Positions 7,906 to 16,717 of a DNA stretch of 34,255 bases are shown here, piece by piece. Positions within the stretch are counted from its first letter, which is position 1. Each line of letters opens with the position of its first letter. The position numbers were made by a program, and so were the translations under genes. The notes beneath the pieces are model-generated. The model was not told where the DNA came from. It did not search any database and saw nothing but the letters and a program-made list of their open reading frames with translations. The stretch covers positions 1 through 34,255 of the forward strand of contig CASDVX010000040.1 of the NCBI GenBank assembly GCA_949284545.1, written 5' to 3'. This DNA is from an uncultured Eubacteriales bacterium (lineage in GTDB: Bacteria > Bacillota > Clostridia > Oscillospirales > CAJFTT01).

Positions 7906-7964
7906 CAGAAACAAAACCCAAACAATATTTTATGTAATTTTTTGTGCATATTGTCGCCAATCTG

Positions 7965-7993
7965 TTGACAATGTCTTCACGTTTTGTTATCAT
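7965..7993 (+). promoter_or_regulatory. Promoter for the large lipoprotein gene
   Basis: TTGACA (7965-7970), 17-bp spacer, TATCAT (7988-7993). Transcription would start near 8000, giving a leader of about 90 bases and ruling out upstream start codons such as the TTG at 7984. It is divergent from the yfbR promoter, with about 60 bp between the two -35 elements. Confidence 0.78.
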
Positions 7994-8088
7994 TATGCTG
8001 GTATGCTTTTGAAACCGGTGCCATCGTACCGACCGAAAGCATGGAAAACACACACAACAGCATACGACGGCGAAAGGCGGGAAAGTAT

Positions 8089-10497
8089 GTGAAAAAGTTA
8101 TTGTCGCTCATTATGGCTGTGGTTTTTGTCTTTGCTATGGTATCATGTTCGTCGAGCCCGTACGACGGTGAAAGCGATTTTTCTCAGACGGATTCCGGCA
8201 GTTCGTCCGCGCTCGATGTTGAACTCAGTTTTGATACCATAGTCGGAGAAGCTCTTCCGCTCAAATCCCTGGATCACAGTGCAGATCAGCTTGTAGACGA
8301 TTCCGGAATGAGCGGGCTCTGGGCTCCGAATCATCTCCACGCGGCATTTGACGGATCAACGCAGTCAGGAAGTACGTATGTTCGTGAGTCTATGTACGTG
8401 ACGGAGACACCGCAGCAGCCGATTTATTTTGATCTGGGGTCTGTACAGGCGGTCGGCAAGCTGTACATATGGAACTACGCCGACACCTCGGATCTTGAAA
8501 GCGGCGTAAAAGAGGTACAAATATCGTATTCACAGGACAACACGTCGTATACAAATCTCGGTGTGTTCAGCATATCCATGGCTGATGCGGACGACGCGGC
8601 CGAACACGGTGGCGTCATCGCCTCAAACCTGATTGACAGCGACAAAACCATTGACTTTGAAGGCATACCGGCAAGGTATATCGTGATTGTCCCGCTGTCA
8701 AACTGGGGAGGAAGCAAATACGGGCTGTCTGAGGTGAGGGTTTTCCGTCATAAGACCCGTCCGTCAGACGGGGAACTGATATTCACTGAGGCTTTTACCC
8801 CGCGGATGGAATCCGACGCCGAAAACATAACCAACAACAGCGGGATGAGTGCAATATCTGCAGATAGCCAAACGAACGAAACCGCGGACAACAATCCCGG
8901 CAATATGTGGTATTCTGATAAAAGCGCCGCGGAGTCAATGTTGATAATCAATCTGGATGGGACCTATCCCCTCGATTCACTGAAAATTTGGAACTACAAC
9001 GATCCCTCCAATCTTGATTCCGGCATAAATGAAGTCGAAATATATTACACCACCGGCGAGGCGTGCAATATTGTTACGTCCCAAACGGAGCAGGATTATT
9101 ACAATTTTGAGTCCGGAAAATGGAGTTACCTCGGGAGGTTTACCGTATCGAAGGGGACCGGAACCGAAGACATGCAGGCTTCGCTTGCTCTGGATCTCGA
9201 AGGCATTCATGCTCAGCATATAAAAATAAAGCCTGTTTCGAATTATCGCGGCACCGATTCCGGGTTCGGGCTTTCCGAAGTCCGTCTTTATTCATCCACC
9301 GGCTGGGCCGTGGAACCTGCCAGACTTTGGAGCGGAGTCGTCTCATCGTCCGGCTCGTTCAAGTATCAGGGCAACTATTCCGACGATCCGTTTTCCTCCA
9401 AAGACCAAGGCAGCGGCTGGATAGGCGGCGACGGAATATTTTCCACGAGTCTTAACGGATCTCAAATACAGGGTTCTGTAAACGCCGATTCCATCACTCT
9501 GTTCACTTTCCAGGACTCATTCACCGGCAATATGGGTAATTACCGTGTATTTGAAGCTACATCAGGTTATTCTCTCAGTCCGGGGTTCGCTGTGGGCATG
9601 AAAAATATGGGGTACATGTTCCTGACCGGTAATCTTCCGGATGTGAGAAATGTGCAGTTCTACACCGAACTTAATAATGGGTTGTCCAAACAGCACGAAG
9701 GTGAAAACATCCTGCCGGGCAAGTACTGGATTTCCGATTCCACTGTCATTGACGGACAGGTTTTCACAATAGCCAATAAGTTTGAAGGCCTTGCCATAAT
9801 CAGCAAAGATTTCTTCCTTCAGGAAATCGGAGACGCGGGTACAGTCGATATGGACCAGGCAGCGGATAAGCTCATCACGGGAGTGGACGACGATCTGCCG
9901 GACGGTATAGATTTTGAACCGATATACGAAGAGGACGGTTATATCTACCAATATGGGAGAAAAAACAGCGGAAAACTCATCGTACGCAGGACCACCCCAG
10001 AAGAATACAAATCTTTCAGCGGCTGGGAATACTGGGATGGAAACAGTTGGCAGGATGACCCGTCCAAGGTTGTTACCATTTCCGACCGTTCGGTCGGAAA
10101 TGAGTTCAACGTTACATATATGGAGACCGGCGCCTTTGCCGGCAAGTACATAGCTGTATACATTGACGGAAGCATATGGGGTACGGTGACATGCGCCGTC
10201 TCCGACAATATTACGGGACCGTTCAAGCGGTTGGATTCCTTTTCGGATACATCCAGTCTCTATTGGGCCACGGAAAGATATAAAATGGGAATGACCACGT
10301 ACTCCGACAGCAAAAATTACTATGTGCAGTGGAATTACAACGCTAAATCGCAGCCGGCGATATCCGCAGAAAACGAGTTGCTGATAACATATCATTTCGG
10401 CCTCCATGATGACCGCGTTCCGCCTTGGGGCTTCTTTTCCGCTGTCGGCAAAGAGTATGAACATCCTACATTTATAAACCTGATTGAAATCAAATAG
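8089..10497 (+). CDS. Secreted lipoprotein with two discoidin-like domains and a propeller-like C-terminal region (DUF4185/DUF5005-like)
   Basis: An 802-residue surface protein. A lipoprotein signal (KKLLSLIMAVVFVFAMVSC) ends at the lipidated cysteine near residue 20, followed by a Ser/Asp-rich linker. Residues about 64-217 and 242-402 are tandem copies of an F5/8 type C (discoidin-like) domain; the repeats share IWNYADTSDLESGVKEVQ / IWNYNDPSNLDSGINEVE and GLSEVRVF / GLSEVRLY. Residues about 410-802 are Trp/Gly-rich with GWIGGDGIFS and LFTFQDSFTG, recalling the DUF4185/DUF5005 propeller families related to glycoside hydrolases; this call is tentative. A role in binding or degrading glycans outside the cell is likely but inferred. 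GTG 8089 was chosen because GGCGGGAAAG precedes it and it gives a standard signal peptide; ATG 8041 would place a charged 16-residue extension in front. Confidence 0.85.
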   Translation: MKKLLSLIMAVVFVFAMVSCSSSPYDGESDFSQTDSGSSSALDVELSFDTIVGEALPLKSLDHSADQLVDDSGMSGLWAPNHLHAAFDGSTQSGSTYVRESMYVTETPQQPIYFDLGSVQAVGKLYIWNYADTSDLESGVKEVQISYSQDNTSYTNLGVFSISMADADDAAEHGGVIASNLIDSDKTIDFEGIPARYIVIVPLSNWGGSKYGLSEVRVFRHKTRPSDGELIFTEAFTPRMESDAENITNNSGMSAISADSQTNETADNNPGNMWYSDKSAAESMLIINLDGTYPLDSLKIWNYNDPSNLDSGINEVEIYYTTGEACNIVTSQTEQDYYNFESGKWSYLGRFTVSKGTGTEDMQASLALDLEGIHAQHIKIKPVSNYRGTDSGFGLSEVRLYSSTGWAVEPARLWSGVVSSSGSFKYQGNYSDDPFSSKDQGSGWIGGDGIFSTSLNGSQIQGSVNADSITLFTFQDSFTGNMGNYRVFEATSGYSLSPGFAVGMKNMGYMFLTGNLPDVRNVQFYTELNNGLSKQHEGENILPGKYWISDSTVIDGQVFTIANKFEGLAIISKDFFLQEIGDAGTVDMDQAADKLITGVDDDLPDGIDFEPIYEEDGYIYQYGRKNSGKLIVRRTTPEEYKSFSGWEYWDGNSWQDDPSKVVTISDRSVGNEFNVTYMETGAFAGKYIAVYIDGSIWGTVTCAVSDNITGPFKRLDSFSDTSSLYWATERYKMGMTTYSDSKNYYVQWNYNAKSQPAISAENELLITYHFGLHDDRVPPWGFFSAVGKEYEHPTFINLIEIK

Positions 10498-10547
10498 CGT
10501 TTTTCAGATACTCATCTTTAGGTTATTTCAAAGTTTCATGGTTTTAC

Positions 10548-10590
10548 AAAAGAGAGACGGCTCAGTATAACCCTGAGCCGTCTCTCTTTT
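10548..10590. terminator. Bidirectional Rho-independent terminator
   Basis: A perfect 18-bp inverted repeat: AAAAGAGAGACGGCTCAG (10548-10565), 7-base loop, CTGAGCCGTCTCTCTTTT (10573-10590). The A-run and T-run at the ends give a U-tract on both strands, so it can end the plus-strand lipoprotein transcript and the convergent minus-strand one. The rest of 10498-10627 shows nothing else. Confidence 0.92.
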
Positions 10591-10627
10591 AGCCTTTTTC
10601 ATATGTCAGGACGCTTAACCGGTCTTA

Positions 10628-11407
10628 TTACTCCTGTACCTCTCCATAAAGGTGGAATTCGGACAGCTGAAGCGAACTTCCAACATTTTCGGTTTTATCT
10701 ATTATGAACATAAAATACGTATACGTTCCGGGCAGCTCTGCCATCATCGCAACCTCTGTAAAATTGGTGTCTGGAAGGTTTGCGCCCTCGACCGCATCAA
10801 TGAGCGTCCATCCATCCGGAACCGTCCCGTCTGCTATCTGAGCTTTAGTGATAGCCTCGGGGAGCTCCGTCGCACCGTACAGCCGCCACGTCACAGGATT
10901 ACGATCCGTAAACATTTCGTTATCATTAGCAGTGGTAAGCGAATAGCCTTCCACCGTGACCGCCTGGGTCATGGACCAGATAATCGCCGAGCACCCCTCC
11001 ACGTCAACGCACGGAGAACACCATTTAGTCTCGGTATCCATATCAAACATATTCTGTGCGCCTTCAGCGCCGAGACCTATTTTATCCTCCTCTGATGTAT
11101 CTGTCCAATCATATGAACCGGAAATGGTCTGCTCATTCATAGAATCAAAGTAATCTTCCATCAGGTTGACATATGTAGTCTTAAACTCGTCGATGCTGTC
11201 CACTTCACTGTACGCATGGTAAATGCTTTCTTCCTCTTCGGAACTGATGTTGACCGACGAAGAAGTCCCCGACGAAGCAGTGCCTGCGGATGAGGACGTT
11301 CCGGCTTTCGAGCTTGTGCCGCCCGTTTCGCTGTCTGTGCACCCGCTCATACCCAGCACTGCAGATGTCAGCACAACCGCCAATAAAAGTGAAATATGCC
11401 TTTTCAT
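10628..11407 (-). CDS. Secreted lipoprotein with one discoidin-like domain
   Basis: A 259-residue protein. The signal peptide MKRHISLLLAVVLTSAVLGM leads to SGC, the lipidation site near residue 22. A Ser/Gly/Thr-rich linker (about 24-60), an acidic segment and then a jelly-roll-like region (about 105-255) follow, with NMFDMDTETKWCSPC and AVTVEGYSLTTANDNE, a pattern typical of F5/8 type C domains on secreted bacterial proteins. No catalytic domain is seen, so it is probably a ligand- or glycan-binding surface protein. The start at 11407 has AGGAGG upstream and fits the signal peptide; upstream in-frame codons to 11494 overlap the likely promoter. It converges on the larger discoidin lipoprotein gene. 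Confidence 0.8.
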   Translation of the reverse strand: MKRHISLLLAVVLTSAVLGMSGCTDSETGGTSSKAGTSSSAGTASSGTSSSVNISSEEEESIYHAYSEVDSIDEFKTTYVNLMEDYFDSMNEQTISGSYDWTDTSEEDKIGLGAEGAQNMFDMDTETKWCSPCVDVEGCSAIIWSMTQAVTVEGYSLTTANDNEMFTDRNPVTWRLYGATELPEAITKAQIADGTVPDGWTLIDAVEGANLPDTNFTEVAMMAELPGTYTYFMFIIDKTENVGSSLQLSEFHLYGEVQE

Positions 11408-11460
11408 GGTCTTCGTTACCTCCTGGTTATCTGATTTTGCAAGGCACAGCCTTACACTTA

Positions 11461-11489
11461 CTTTTACCACAAAATATTGAATTTGTAAA
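11461..11489 (-). promoter_or_regulatory. Probable promoter for the small discoidin lipoprotein
   Basis: On the minus strand TTTACA (11489-11484), 17-bp spacer, TAAAAG (11466-11461). The -35 is good and the -10 mediocre. The leader would be about 45 bases. The surrounding gap (11408-11599) is AT-rich and shows no other clear element; no terminator is seen after the thioesterase gene. Confidence 0.5.
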
Positions 11490-11599
11490 TGCATTTAAGA
11501 ATAAAATACATCTAAACACCGCAAGCTTCAGTAATTTTCACCATGTTTCTCAGAACCGGTCTCCGATGTCTGCGTACATGAAACGCCGTTGCTTCAAGG

Positions 11600-12319
11600 T
11601 CAATTCAATTTGAAAACGATATCTGCAGTAAATATGAGATCGCCCGTATCAGCCGACAAAATCCTTATCGTCCTTCCGCCCTTATTTTCGCACACCGTCA
11701 CATCAAGTTTTTCCCTCGGAAACACAGGTTTATGATAGTGCATATACACCTTGCTCAAATGTGACACGGGCGGGACTTCATCTCCGATCAGGTGCACATA
11801 TTTTGCATTATTGACGTGCCCGTTCAAATCCGTCATGGAATCTGAAGCACACACGTATCGGCTGTGGCAAAAGTTCTCTTTCCCGCTGCGACGCTCAGGT
11901 TGCGTTACCTGTAATGCACTGTAGGCATCCAATTCGGAGGCTCTCCGCATTTCCGACGTTTTCGCTGCCGCCCTCCCCGTCTCTGTGCTGCAAAGGACCA
12001 TGTTGCATACTGCGGCGCACAAGACGTCACCATTCTCATTCCTCAGCTCAAATGACATAACAGCAAGCCGGTTTTTATCTGCATTCAGATACGCCAGAAC
12101 CGTCACGGTTTCACCCTCCGACGGACTGCGTTCAACAGCGATTTCCCACGAAGCAACCGCGTAAAATCTCCCCGCCTTGCGTATTATATCCATGTTCAGC
12201 GCACTGCTTCCGCATCCCGATTCCGCAATATCCTGAAAGTAGTTAAGCAAAGATAGCAGCGAAAGACGTCCTTCTCTGTCGCATTCGCTGAATCTCACCT
12301 TTCTTACTTCACTGTACAT
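11600..12319 (-). CDS. Acyl-ACP thioesterase (FatA/FatB type)
   Basis: A 239-residue protein with two hot-dog halves, the usual length for bacterial acyl-ACP thioesterases. The N-terminal VRFSECDREGRLSLLSLLNY motif begins near residue 8 and the second-half motif DLNGHVNNAKYV spans 164-175, with Asn166 and His168 as likely catalytic residues. The enzyme hydrolyses acyl-ACP to free fatty acid and ACP. ATG 12319 follows GAGGAAATCAGCAGT. It begins 13 bp after leuS stops and is likely the last gene of the long housekeeping run. Substrate chain length cannot be read from the sequence. Confidence 0.88.
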   Translation of the reverse strand: MYSEVRKVRFSECDREGRLSLLSLLNYFQDIAESGCGSSALNMDIIRKAGRFYAVASWEIAVERSPSEGETVTVLAYLNADKNRLAVMSFELRNENGDVLCAAVCNMVLCSTETGRAAAKTSEMRRASELDAYSALQVTQPERRSGKENFCHSRYVCASDSMTDLNGHVNNAKYVHLIGDEVPPVSHLSKVYMHYHKPVFPREKLDVTVCENKGGRTIRILSADTGDLIFTADIVFKLN

Positions 12320-12332
12320 ACTGCTGATTTCC

Positions 12333-14735
12333 TCACTTGACCACTATGTTCACCAGTTTGCCCGGAACGCAAATTTCCTTAACTATCTGTCTGTCTTTTA
12401 TCAGCGAAGCCACCTTTTCATTGGCTTTTGCGGCGGCGAGCATCGTATCACGGTCCGCAGCAGCCGGTACGACAGCCGTGCCTTTCAATTTTCCGCAGAC
12501 CTGCAGCGCAATTTCTACGGAAGCGTCGAGCGTTTTGCTTTCGTCATACGTCGGCCATTCCGCCAGGGAACAGAAGCCGTCATTTCCAAGCGCCTCCCAC
12601 ATCTCCTCGCAAAGATGGGGAGCAAACGGACACAACAGTCTCACAAATGTTCCCGCCTCGTCCGTTGTAAGCGTCCCTACTCCTTCTATTTCGTTTATCA
12701 GTGACATCATGGACGCTATGGCCGTGTTGAATTTCATTTCTTCTATGTCGGAGGAAACCTTTTTAATTGTTTTATGAAATGCGGATTCCAACTGCGGAGT
12801 CACTCCGCTGCCGCTTACTTTATCCGTAAGTGCGGCAACGCGGTCCAGAAAGCGTTTGCATCCTCTTACGCTGTTATCCGACCACGGGGCGGCCATACCG
12901 TAATCGCCCATGAAAAGCACGTATGTTCTTAACACATCTGCGCCGAACTGGTCTATGACGTCGTTCGGGTCTACGACATTACCCAACGACTTGCTCATTT
13001 TCTGACCGTTTGCTCCGAGAACCATGCCCTGCGCCGTGCGTTTGGCATACGGTTCTTCCACGGGTACGGCACCTATGTCGTAGAGGAATCTGTGCCAAAA
13101 ACGGCTGTATATCATATGTCGGGTAACATGTTCCATGCCGCCGTTGTACCAATCCACCGGCATCCAGTATCTAAGCTTCTCCATGTCCGCAAACGCGTTA
13201 TCATTATGAGCGTCCGTGTAGCGGAGAAAATACCACGACGAGCCTGCCCACTGCGGCATGGTATCGGTTTCGCGTTTGGCATCTCTTCCGCACTTCGGGC
13301 ATTTGCAGTTTACGAAAGAAGGGATTTTTGCGAGCGGGCTTTCCCCTCCTTCTCCAGGTTCATAGTTCTCCACGTCCGGAAGGCGCAGCGGAAGCTCTTC
13401 ATACGGCACAGGAACGGTTCCGCAATGCTTACAGTGAACTATCGGTATGGGCTCTCCCCAGTATCTCTGACGATTGAAAGCCCAGTCTTTCATTTTATAC
13501 TGAACCCCCGGCTCGCCTATCCCCTTTTCCTCTATATACGCCATCATTCTGGATATCGAATCTTTTTTGTTGTCCATCCCGTTGAGAAAATCGGAGTTGA
13601 TCATCTCTCCGTCTCCTGTATATGCCTCTTTGGAGATGTCGCCCCCTTTGATTACCTCCACTATGTCTATACCGAACTTGACGGCAAAATCATAGTCTCT
13701 CTGGTCGTGAGCCGGTACAGCCATTATAGCGCCCGTTCCGTACCCCATCATCACATAGTCGGAAATATAAATCGGGATTTCCTTGCCGTTTACCGGATTT
13801 ACGGCATTGATGCCCTTTACCCTCATTCCCGTTTTTTCCTTTACGAGCTGAGTGCGCTCAAACTCTGTTTTCTTTCCGCACTCCTCCCGGTATGCGTTTA
13901 TTTCATCCATGTTGGAGATGTCTCCGGAATGCTTGTCGATGATCGGATGTTCCGGTGCTATCACCATGAACGTGACGCCGAAAAGGGTGTCACATCTGGT
14001 GGTATAAATCCTTAGTTTATCTTCCTTTCCGGCTATACCGAAGTTTACAAAAGCGCCGGTGGATCTGCCTATCCAATTTTCCTGCTGGATGCGAATATTG
14101 GGGAGATAATCCACCTTATTAAGGCCCTCAAGCAATTTATCCGCATATTTGGTAATGCGCAGATACCACACGTCCTTTGTCTTCTGAACAATATCGCTGT
14201 GGCAAACGTCACATTTGCCGCCCTGGGAATCTTCATTAGACAGGACTACCTTGCAGTTGGGGCAATAATTTACCAGAGCCGTATCTCTGAAGACAAGCCC
14301 ATGCTCAAACATTTTGAGGAATATCCACTGAGTCCATTTATAATAATCGGGCTGTGTGGTATCGATCACCCTGGACCAGTCAAACGAAAATCCCGTTCTT
14401 TTAAGCTGCTGAGTGAAATGCTTAATATTATTATCCGTCACCACTCGCGGATGTACCCCGGTTTTAATGGCGTAATTTTCCGCCGGCAGCCCGAAAGCAT
14501 CGAATCCTATCGGAAAAAGCACATTATAGCCCTGCATCCTGCGCTTTCTTGATATTATGTCCAGACCTGCATATGCTTTTATATGGCCAACGTGCAGACC
14601 GGCTCCGCTGGGATACGGGAATTCTATCAGTCCGTAAAACTTTTTAAGAGAAAAATCATCCTTTGCACGAAATACGCCGCTGTCTTCCCATTTTTTCTGC
14701 CACTTGCTTTCATACTGTTTAAAATCATTTTTCAT
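12333..14735 (-). CDS. leuS: Leucyl-tRNA synthetase
   Basis: An 800-residue class I synthetase that charges tRNA-Leu with leucine in the cytoplasm. The HIGH-type motif HVGH is at 48-51 in the context FPYPSGAGLHVGH, and KMSKS (context GQKMSKSLGNVVDPND) is near 578. The inserted editing domain, a zinc-type insert (CPNC...CDVC, about 156-180) and a second CKHC...CPKC pair near 435-465 are present, as is the WYFLRY segment of the catalytic core. The length is normal. ATG 14735 has GGGAGGAG a few bases upstream. It lies 33 bp after rsfS; no T-box leader is present in that short gap, so it appears to be expressed from the upstream operon. Confidence 0.98.
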   Translation of the reverse strand: MKNDFKQYESKWQKKWEDSGVFRAKDDFSLKKFYGLIEFPYPSGAGLHVGHIKAYAGLDIISRKRRMQGYNVLFPIGFDAFGLPAENYAIKTGVHPRVVTDNNIKHFTQQLKRTGFSFDWSRVIDTTQPDYYKWTQWIFLKMFEHGLVFRDTALVNYCPNCKVVLSNEDSQGGKCDVCHSDIVQKTKDVWYLRITKYADKLLEGLNKVDYLPNIRIQQENWIGRSTGAFVNFGIAGKEDKLRIYTTRCDTLFGVTFMVIAPEHPIIDKHSGDISNMDEINAYREECGKKTEFERTQLVKEKTGMRVKGINAVNPVNGKEIPIYISDYVMMGYGTGAIMAVPAHDQRDYDFAVKFGIDIVEVIKGGDISKEAYTGDGEMINSDFLNGMDNKKDSISRMMAYIEEKGIGEPGVQYKMKDWAFNRQRYWGEPIPIVHCKHCGTVPVPYEELPLRLPDVENYEPGEGGESPLAKIPSFVNCKCPKCGRDAKRETDTMPQWAGSSWYFLRYTDAHNDNAFADMEKLRYWMPVDWYNGGMEHVTRHMIYSRFWHRFLYDIGAVPVEEPYAKRTAQGMVLGANGQKMSKSLGNVVDPNDVIDQFGADVLRTYVLFMGDYGMAAPWSDNSVRGCKRFLDRVAALTDKVSGSGVTPQLESAFHKTIKKVSSDIEEMKFNTAIASMMSLINEIEGVGTLTTDEAGTFVRLLCPFAPHLCEEMWEALGNDGFCSLAEWPTYDESKTLDASVEIALQVCGKLKGTAVVPAAADRDTMLAAAKANEKVASLIKDRQIVKEICVPGKLVNIVVK

Positions 14736-14768
14736 ATATGTACTCCTCCCGGTCCCCTAACGTCCATG

Positions 14769-15140
14769 TCATTCAGCCGAATCCGGCGTAATAATGTCGG
14801 ATATATCCACGCTGACTCCGTCAGCCCATATGCGTTCCAGCTTGTAAAATTCTCTGGCATTTTCGTGAAAAATGTGGATAAGTACAGTCCCGTAGTCCAT
14901 AACAATCCAACTGCCCGTCGAAAAGCCATCGGTCCGTATAGGGGCCGTGCCCTTCTCCCCCAGTTTTTCTTCCACTTCCTCCGACAGCGACTTTACCTGC
15001 GTGCTGCTCGTACAACCGGCTATCACAAGGTAGTCCGCCATGGACGATATCTCAGTTATCTTTATTACCTGTATGTCCCGCGCTTTCTTTGCATTAAGGA
15101 TCTCAGCCGCTTTTCTGGCGAGTTCAAGTGGTTCCATCAT
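14769..15140 (-). CDS. rsfS: Ribosomal silencing factor RsfS
   Basis: A 123-residue RsfS/Iojap-family protein. RsfS binds ribosomal protein L14 and blocks joining of ribosomal subunits when nutrients are short. The family pattern is visible: DIQVIKITEISSMADYLVIA followed by SSTQVKSLSEEVEEKL, then GSWIVMDYGTVLIHIFHENA and REFYKLERIW near the C-terminus. I placed the start at ATG 15140, which overlaps the yqeK stop in ATGA and has AGGA just upstream; longer in-frame extensions run into yqeK. The order yqeK-rsfS-leuS is common in Firmicutes. Confidence 0.94.
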   Translation of the reverse strand: MMEPLELARKAAEILNAKKARDIQVIKITEISSMADYLVIAGCTSSTQVKSLSEEVEEKLGEKGTAPIRTDGFSTGSWIVMDYGTVLIHIFHENAREFYKLERIWADGVSVDISDIITPDSAE

Positions 15141-15736
15141 AGTTTTCCTGCCTTTCTTAGCTTTGCGGCGATCTCGCAATTCCACGCCGCAACGGTATCC
15201 GGATGAATTTGTGCGTTTTTATCCACAAGTTCTTTGATTGTAAACGCCATTGCCTCTGCAATTGCTTCGTTAAAATCGTCGTATGCAGCCGAACGAAGCT
15301 CACACACCCCGTCGTAGTCTCTGTCAGCGGAAATAAAATCCGCCAAGTAGAGAATCTTTTCCAGAGCAGACATACCCTCCCTGGCTGTGGTATGATACCT
15401 CACGGCGTTTATTATATCACTGTCGTCAATATTCAATTCATGCTCTATAACCCATGCCCCGCTGATGGCGTGGTACAGTTTCGGCGAGCTGCGCTCAAGA
15501 TCGGATAATTCTATGCGGTTAACATCAAACAGCTTAAGCTGATCTGCATCCGTCATATTTTTGGTTATATCGTGCAGCAGTCCTGCAAGCTTGGCTTTCT
15601 CCGTATCTGCACCGTAACGTTCCGCCAGCCTGATGGCCTCGTCCATCACACATAAGGAATGGTAATACCTTTGGGCTGAAAGACGCTTCTCAAGCTCTTT
15701 TTTCAGCGCATCATAATCTACCTTTGATAAATCCAT
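15137..15736 (-). CDS. yqeK: YqeK, HD-domain symmetrical Ap4A hydrolase
   Basis: A 199-residue HD-domain protein of the YqeK family, which splits diadenosine tetraphosphate into two ADP. The metal ligands are His26 (RYYHSL), His55-Asp56 (GLLHDITK) and the later KLYHAISGAWV and RYHTTAREGMS segments; ILYLADFISADRDYDGV near 125-141 is typical. It lies between nadD and rsfS, its usual place. The stop overlaps the rsfS start by four bases. The ribosome binding site before ATG 15736 is weak (GATGAGAAC). The 61-bp gap to nadD shows no promoter or terminator that I can support. Confidence 0.94.
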   Translation of the reverse strand: MDLSKVDYDALKKELEKRLSAQRYYHSLCVMDEAIRLAERYGADTEKAKLAGLLHDITKNMTDADQLKLFDVNRIELSDLERSSPKLYHAISGAWVIEHELNIDDSDIINAVRYHTTAREGMSALEKILYLADFISADRDYDGVCELRSAAYDDFNEAIAEAMAFTIKELVDKNAQIHPDTVAAWNCEIAAKLRKAGKL

Positions 15737-15797
15737 GTTCTCATCACATCCTGACGTAAAGTATCACTGCGGCATCGCGCCAAAAATTTCACGGTCA

Positions 15798-16403
15798 TCA
15801 GGTACCGACTCGCGTATACAAACCGTTTTCTTCAATATACTGCATTACCTGATCAGGAATGTAGTCTTTTACATTTTCGCCGTTAGCCATCATGTTTCTC
15901 AGTTGAGTGGATGAAATATCAGTCACCTGAAAATCGCACACTATGCTTCTCGCACCGTACATTTTCCCCAACTTCTCCGCGTATTGATTGAGTTCGTCGG
16001 TCTCCTCCTCTCTTCTCGGGGCGGTTACCAAAACTGACATATCCATTATGCGCCTGAATTCATACCATTTTTCAATATAAAAAAACATATCCGATCCCAT
16101 AAGAAGATAAAACCCGTCCAGCCCGGCAGCCCTGAGCTCCTCTAAAGTGTACACGGTATAGCTTACGCCGCTTCGTCTGAGTTCTATGTCGCTCACTTCA
16201 CAACCGACGATATCTGCCGCTATTTTTGCCATTTCGTACCTGTGAACGCTGTCTACCAGCTCTTCAGACGATTTATGCGGAGGTACTCTTGAAGGTATGA
16301 TTATCATTCTGTCCGGCTGAAGCATGTTCTTAACATTTGCCGCAAGCGATATATGACCGTTATGAACCGGATTAAAAGTGCCGCCAAATACACATGTCTT
16401 CAT
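15798..16403 (-). CDS. nadD: Nicotinate-nucleotide adenylyltransferase
   Basis: A 201-residue nucleotidyltransferase that joins nicotinate mononucleotide and ATP to make deamido-NAD in NAD synthesis. GGTFNPVHNGH (7-17) is the nucleotide-binding motif; ISSTQLRN near the C-terminus is the second family signature, and LLMGSDMFFYIEKWYE near the middle is the substrate-site region. The ATG at 16403 overlaps the yhbY stop in ATGA, a sign of coupled translation. NAD supply and the Rex-type NADH sensor both occur in this window, but they are far apart and I draw no regulatory link. Confidence 0.96.
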   Translation of the reverse strand: MKTCVFGGTFNPVHNGHISLAANVKNMLQPDRMIIIPSRVPPHKSSEELVDSVHRYEMAKIAADIVGCEVSDIELRRSGVSYTVYTLEELRAAGLDGFYLLMGSDMFFYIEKWYEFRRIMDMSVLVTAPRREEETDELNQYAEKLGKMYGARSIVCDFQVTDISSTQLRNMMANGENVKDYIPDQVMQYIEENGLYTRVGT

Positions 16404-16711
16404 GCCTTTTTCGCCGCCTTGGGGAGAACTATACCCGGCTGTTTCTCATTTCTTTTGTAAAGCACGAACCTGTTGCCTATTACCTGAACCACATCTGCCC
16501 TTGCGGATCCTGCAAGCTCTATAGCCGCTTCGCGCGCAGACACCGGCGACGTTTCCAATACCGACATCTTTATCAGTTCTCTTGCTTCCAACGCATCCTT
16601 GACCTGTACCACGAGATTGGGGACAATACCGCCTTTACCGACCTGAAGTATGGGCTCCTCGGAATTTGCAAGCCCGCGCAGGTATGCGCGCTGTTTAGTA
16701 GTTATCATCAC
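16400..16711 (-). CDS. yhbY: YhbY-type CRM-domain RNA-binding protein
   Basis: A 103-residue single CRM-domain protein of the YhbY/YqeI family, which binds ribosomal RNA and helps large-subunit assembly. The GxxG-type loop is in LQVGKGGIVPNLV (about 22-34) and the C-terminal strand is GNRFVLYKRN (about 79-88). It starts at GTG 16711, with ATG 16708 directly behind as an alternative; AAAGG upstream fits either. It begins 6 bp after rdgB and overlaps nadD by four bases. Confidence 0.92.
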   Translation of the reverse strand: MMITTKQRAYLRGLANSEEPILQVGKGGIVPNLVVQVKDALEARELIKMSVLETSPVSAREAAIELAGSARADVVQVIGNRFVLYKRNEKQPGIVLPKAAKKA

Positions 16712-16717
16712 AAACCA

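Noticed and set aside
7984-8088. Longer N-terminus for the large lipoprotein, from TTG 7984 or ATG 8041
   Set aside because: TTG 7984 overlaps the -10 element, so it is not transcribed. ATG 8041 would put a charged extension before the lipoprotein signal and has no ribosome binding site; GTG 8089 fits better.
11570-11599. Possible terminator after the thioesterase gene (GAAGC...GTTTC)
   Set aside because: The stem is five pairs with a wobble and no U-tract.
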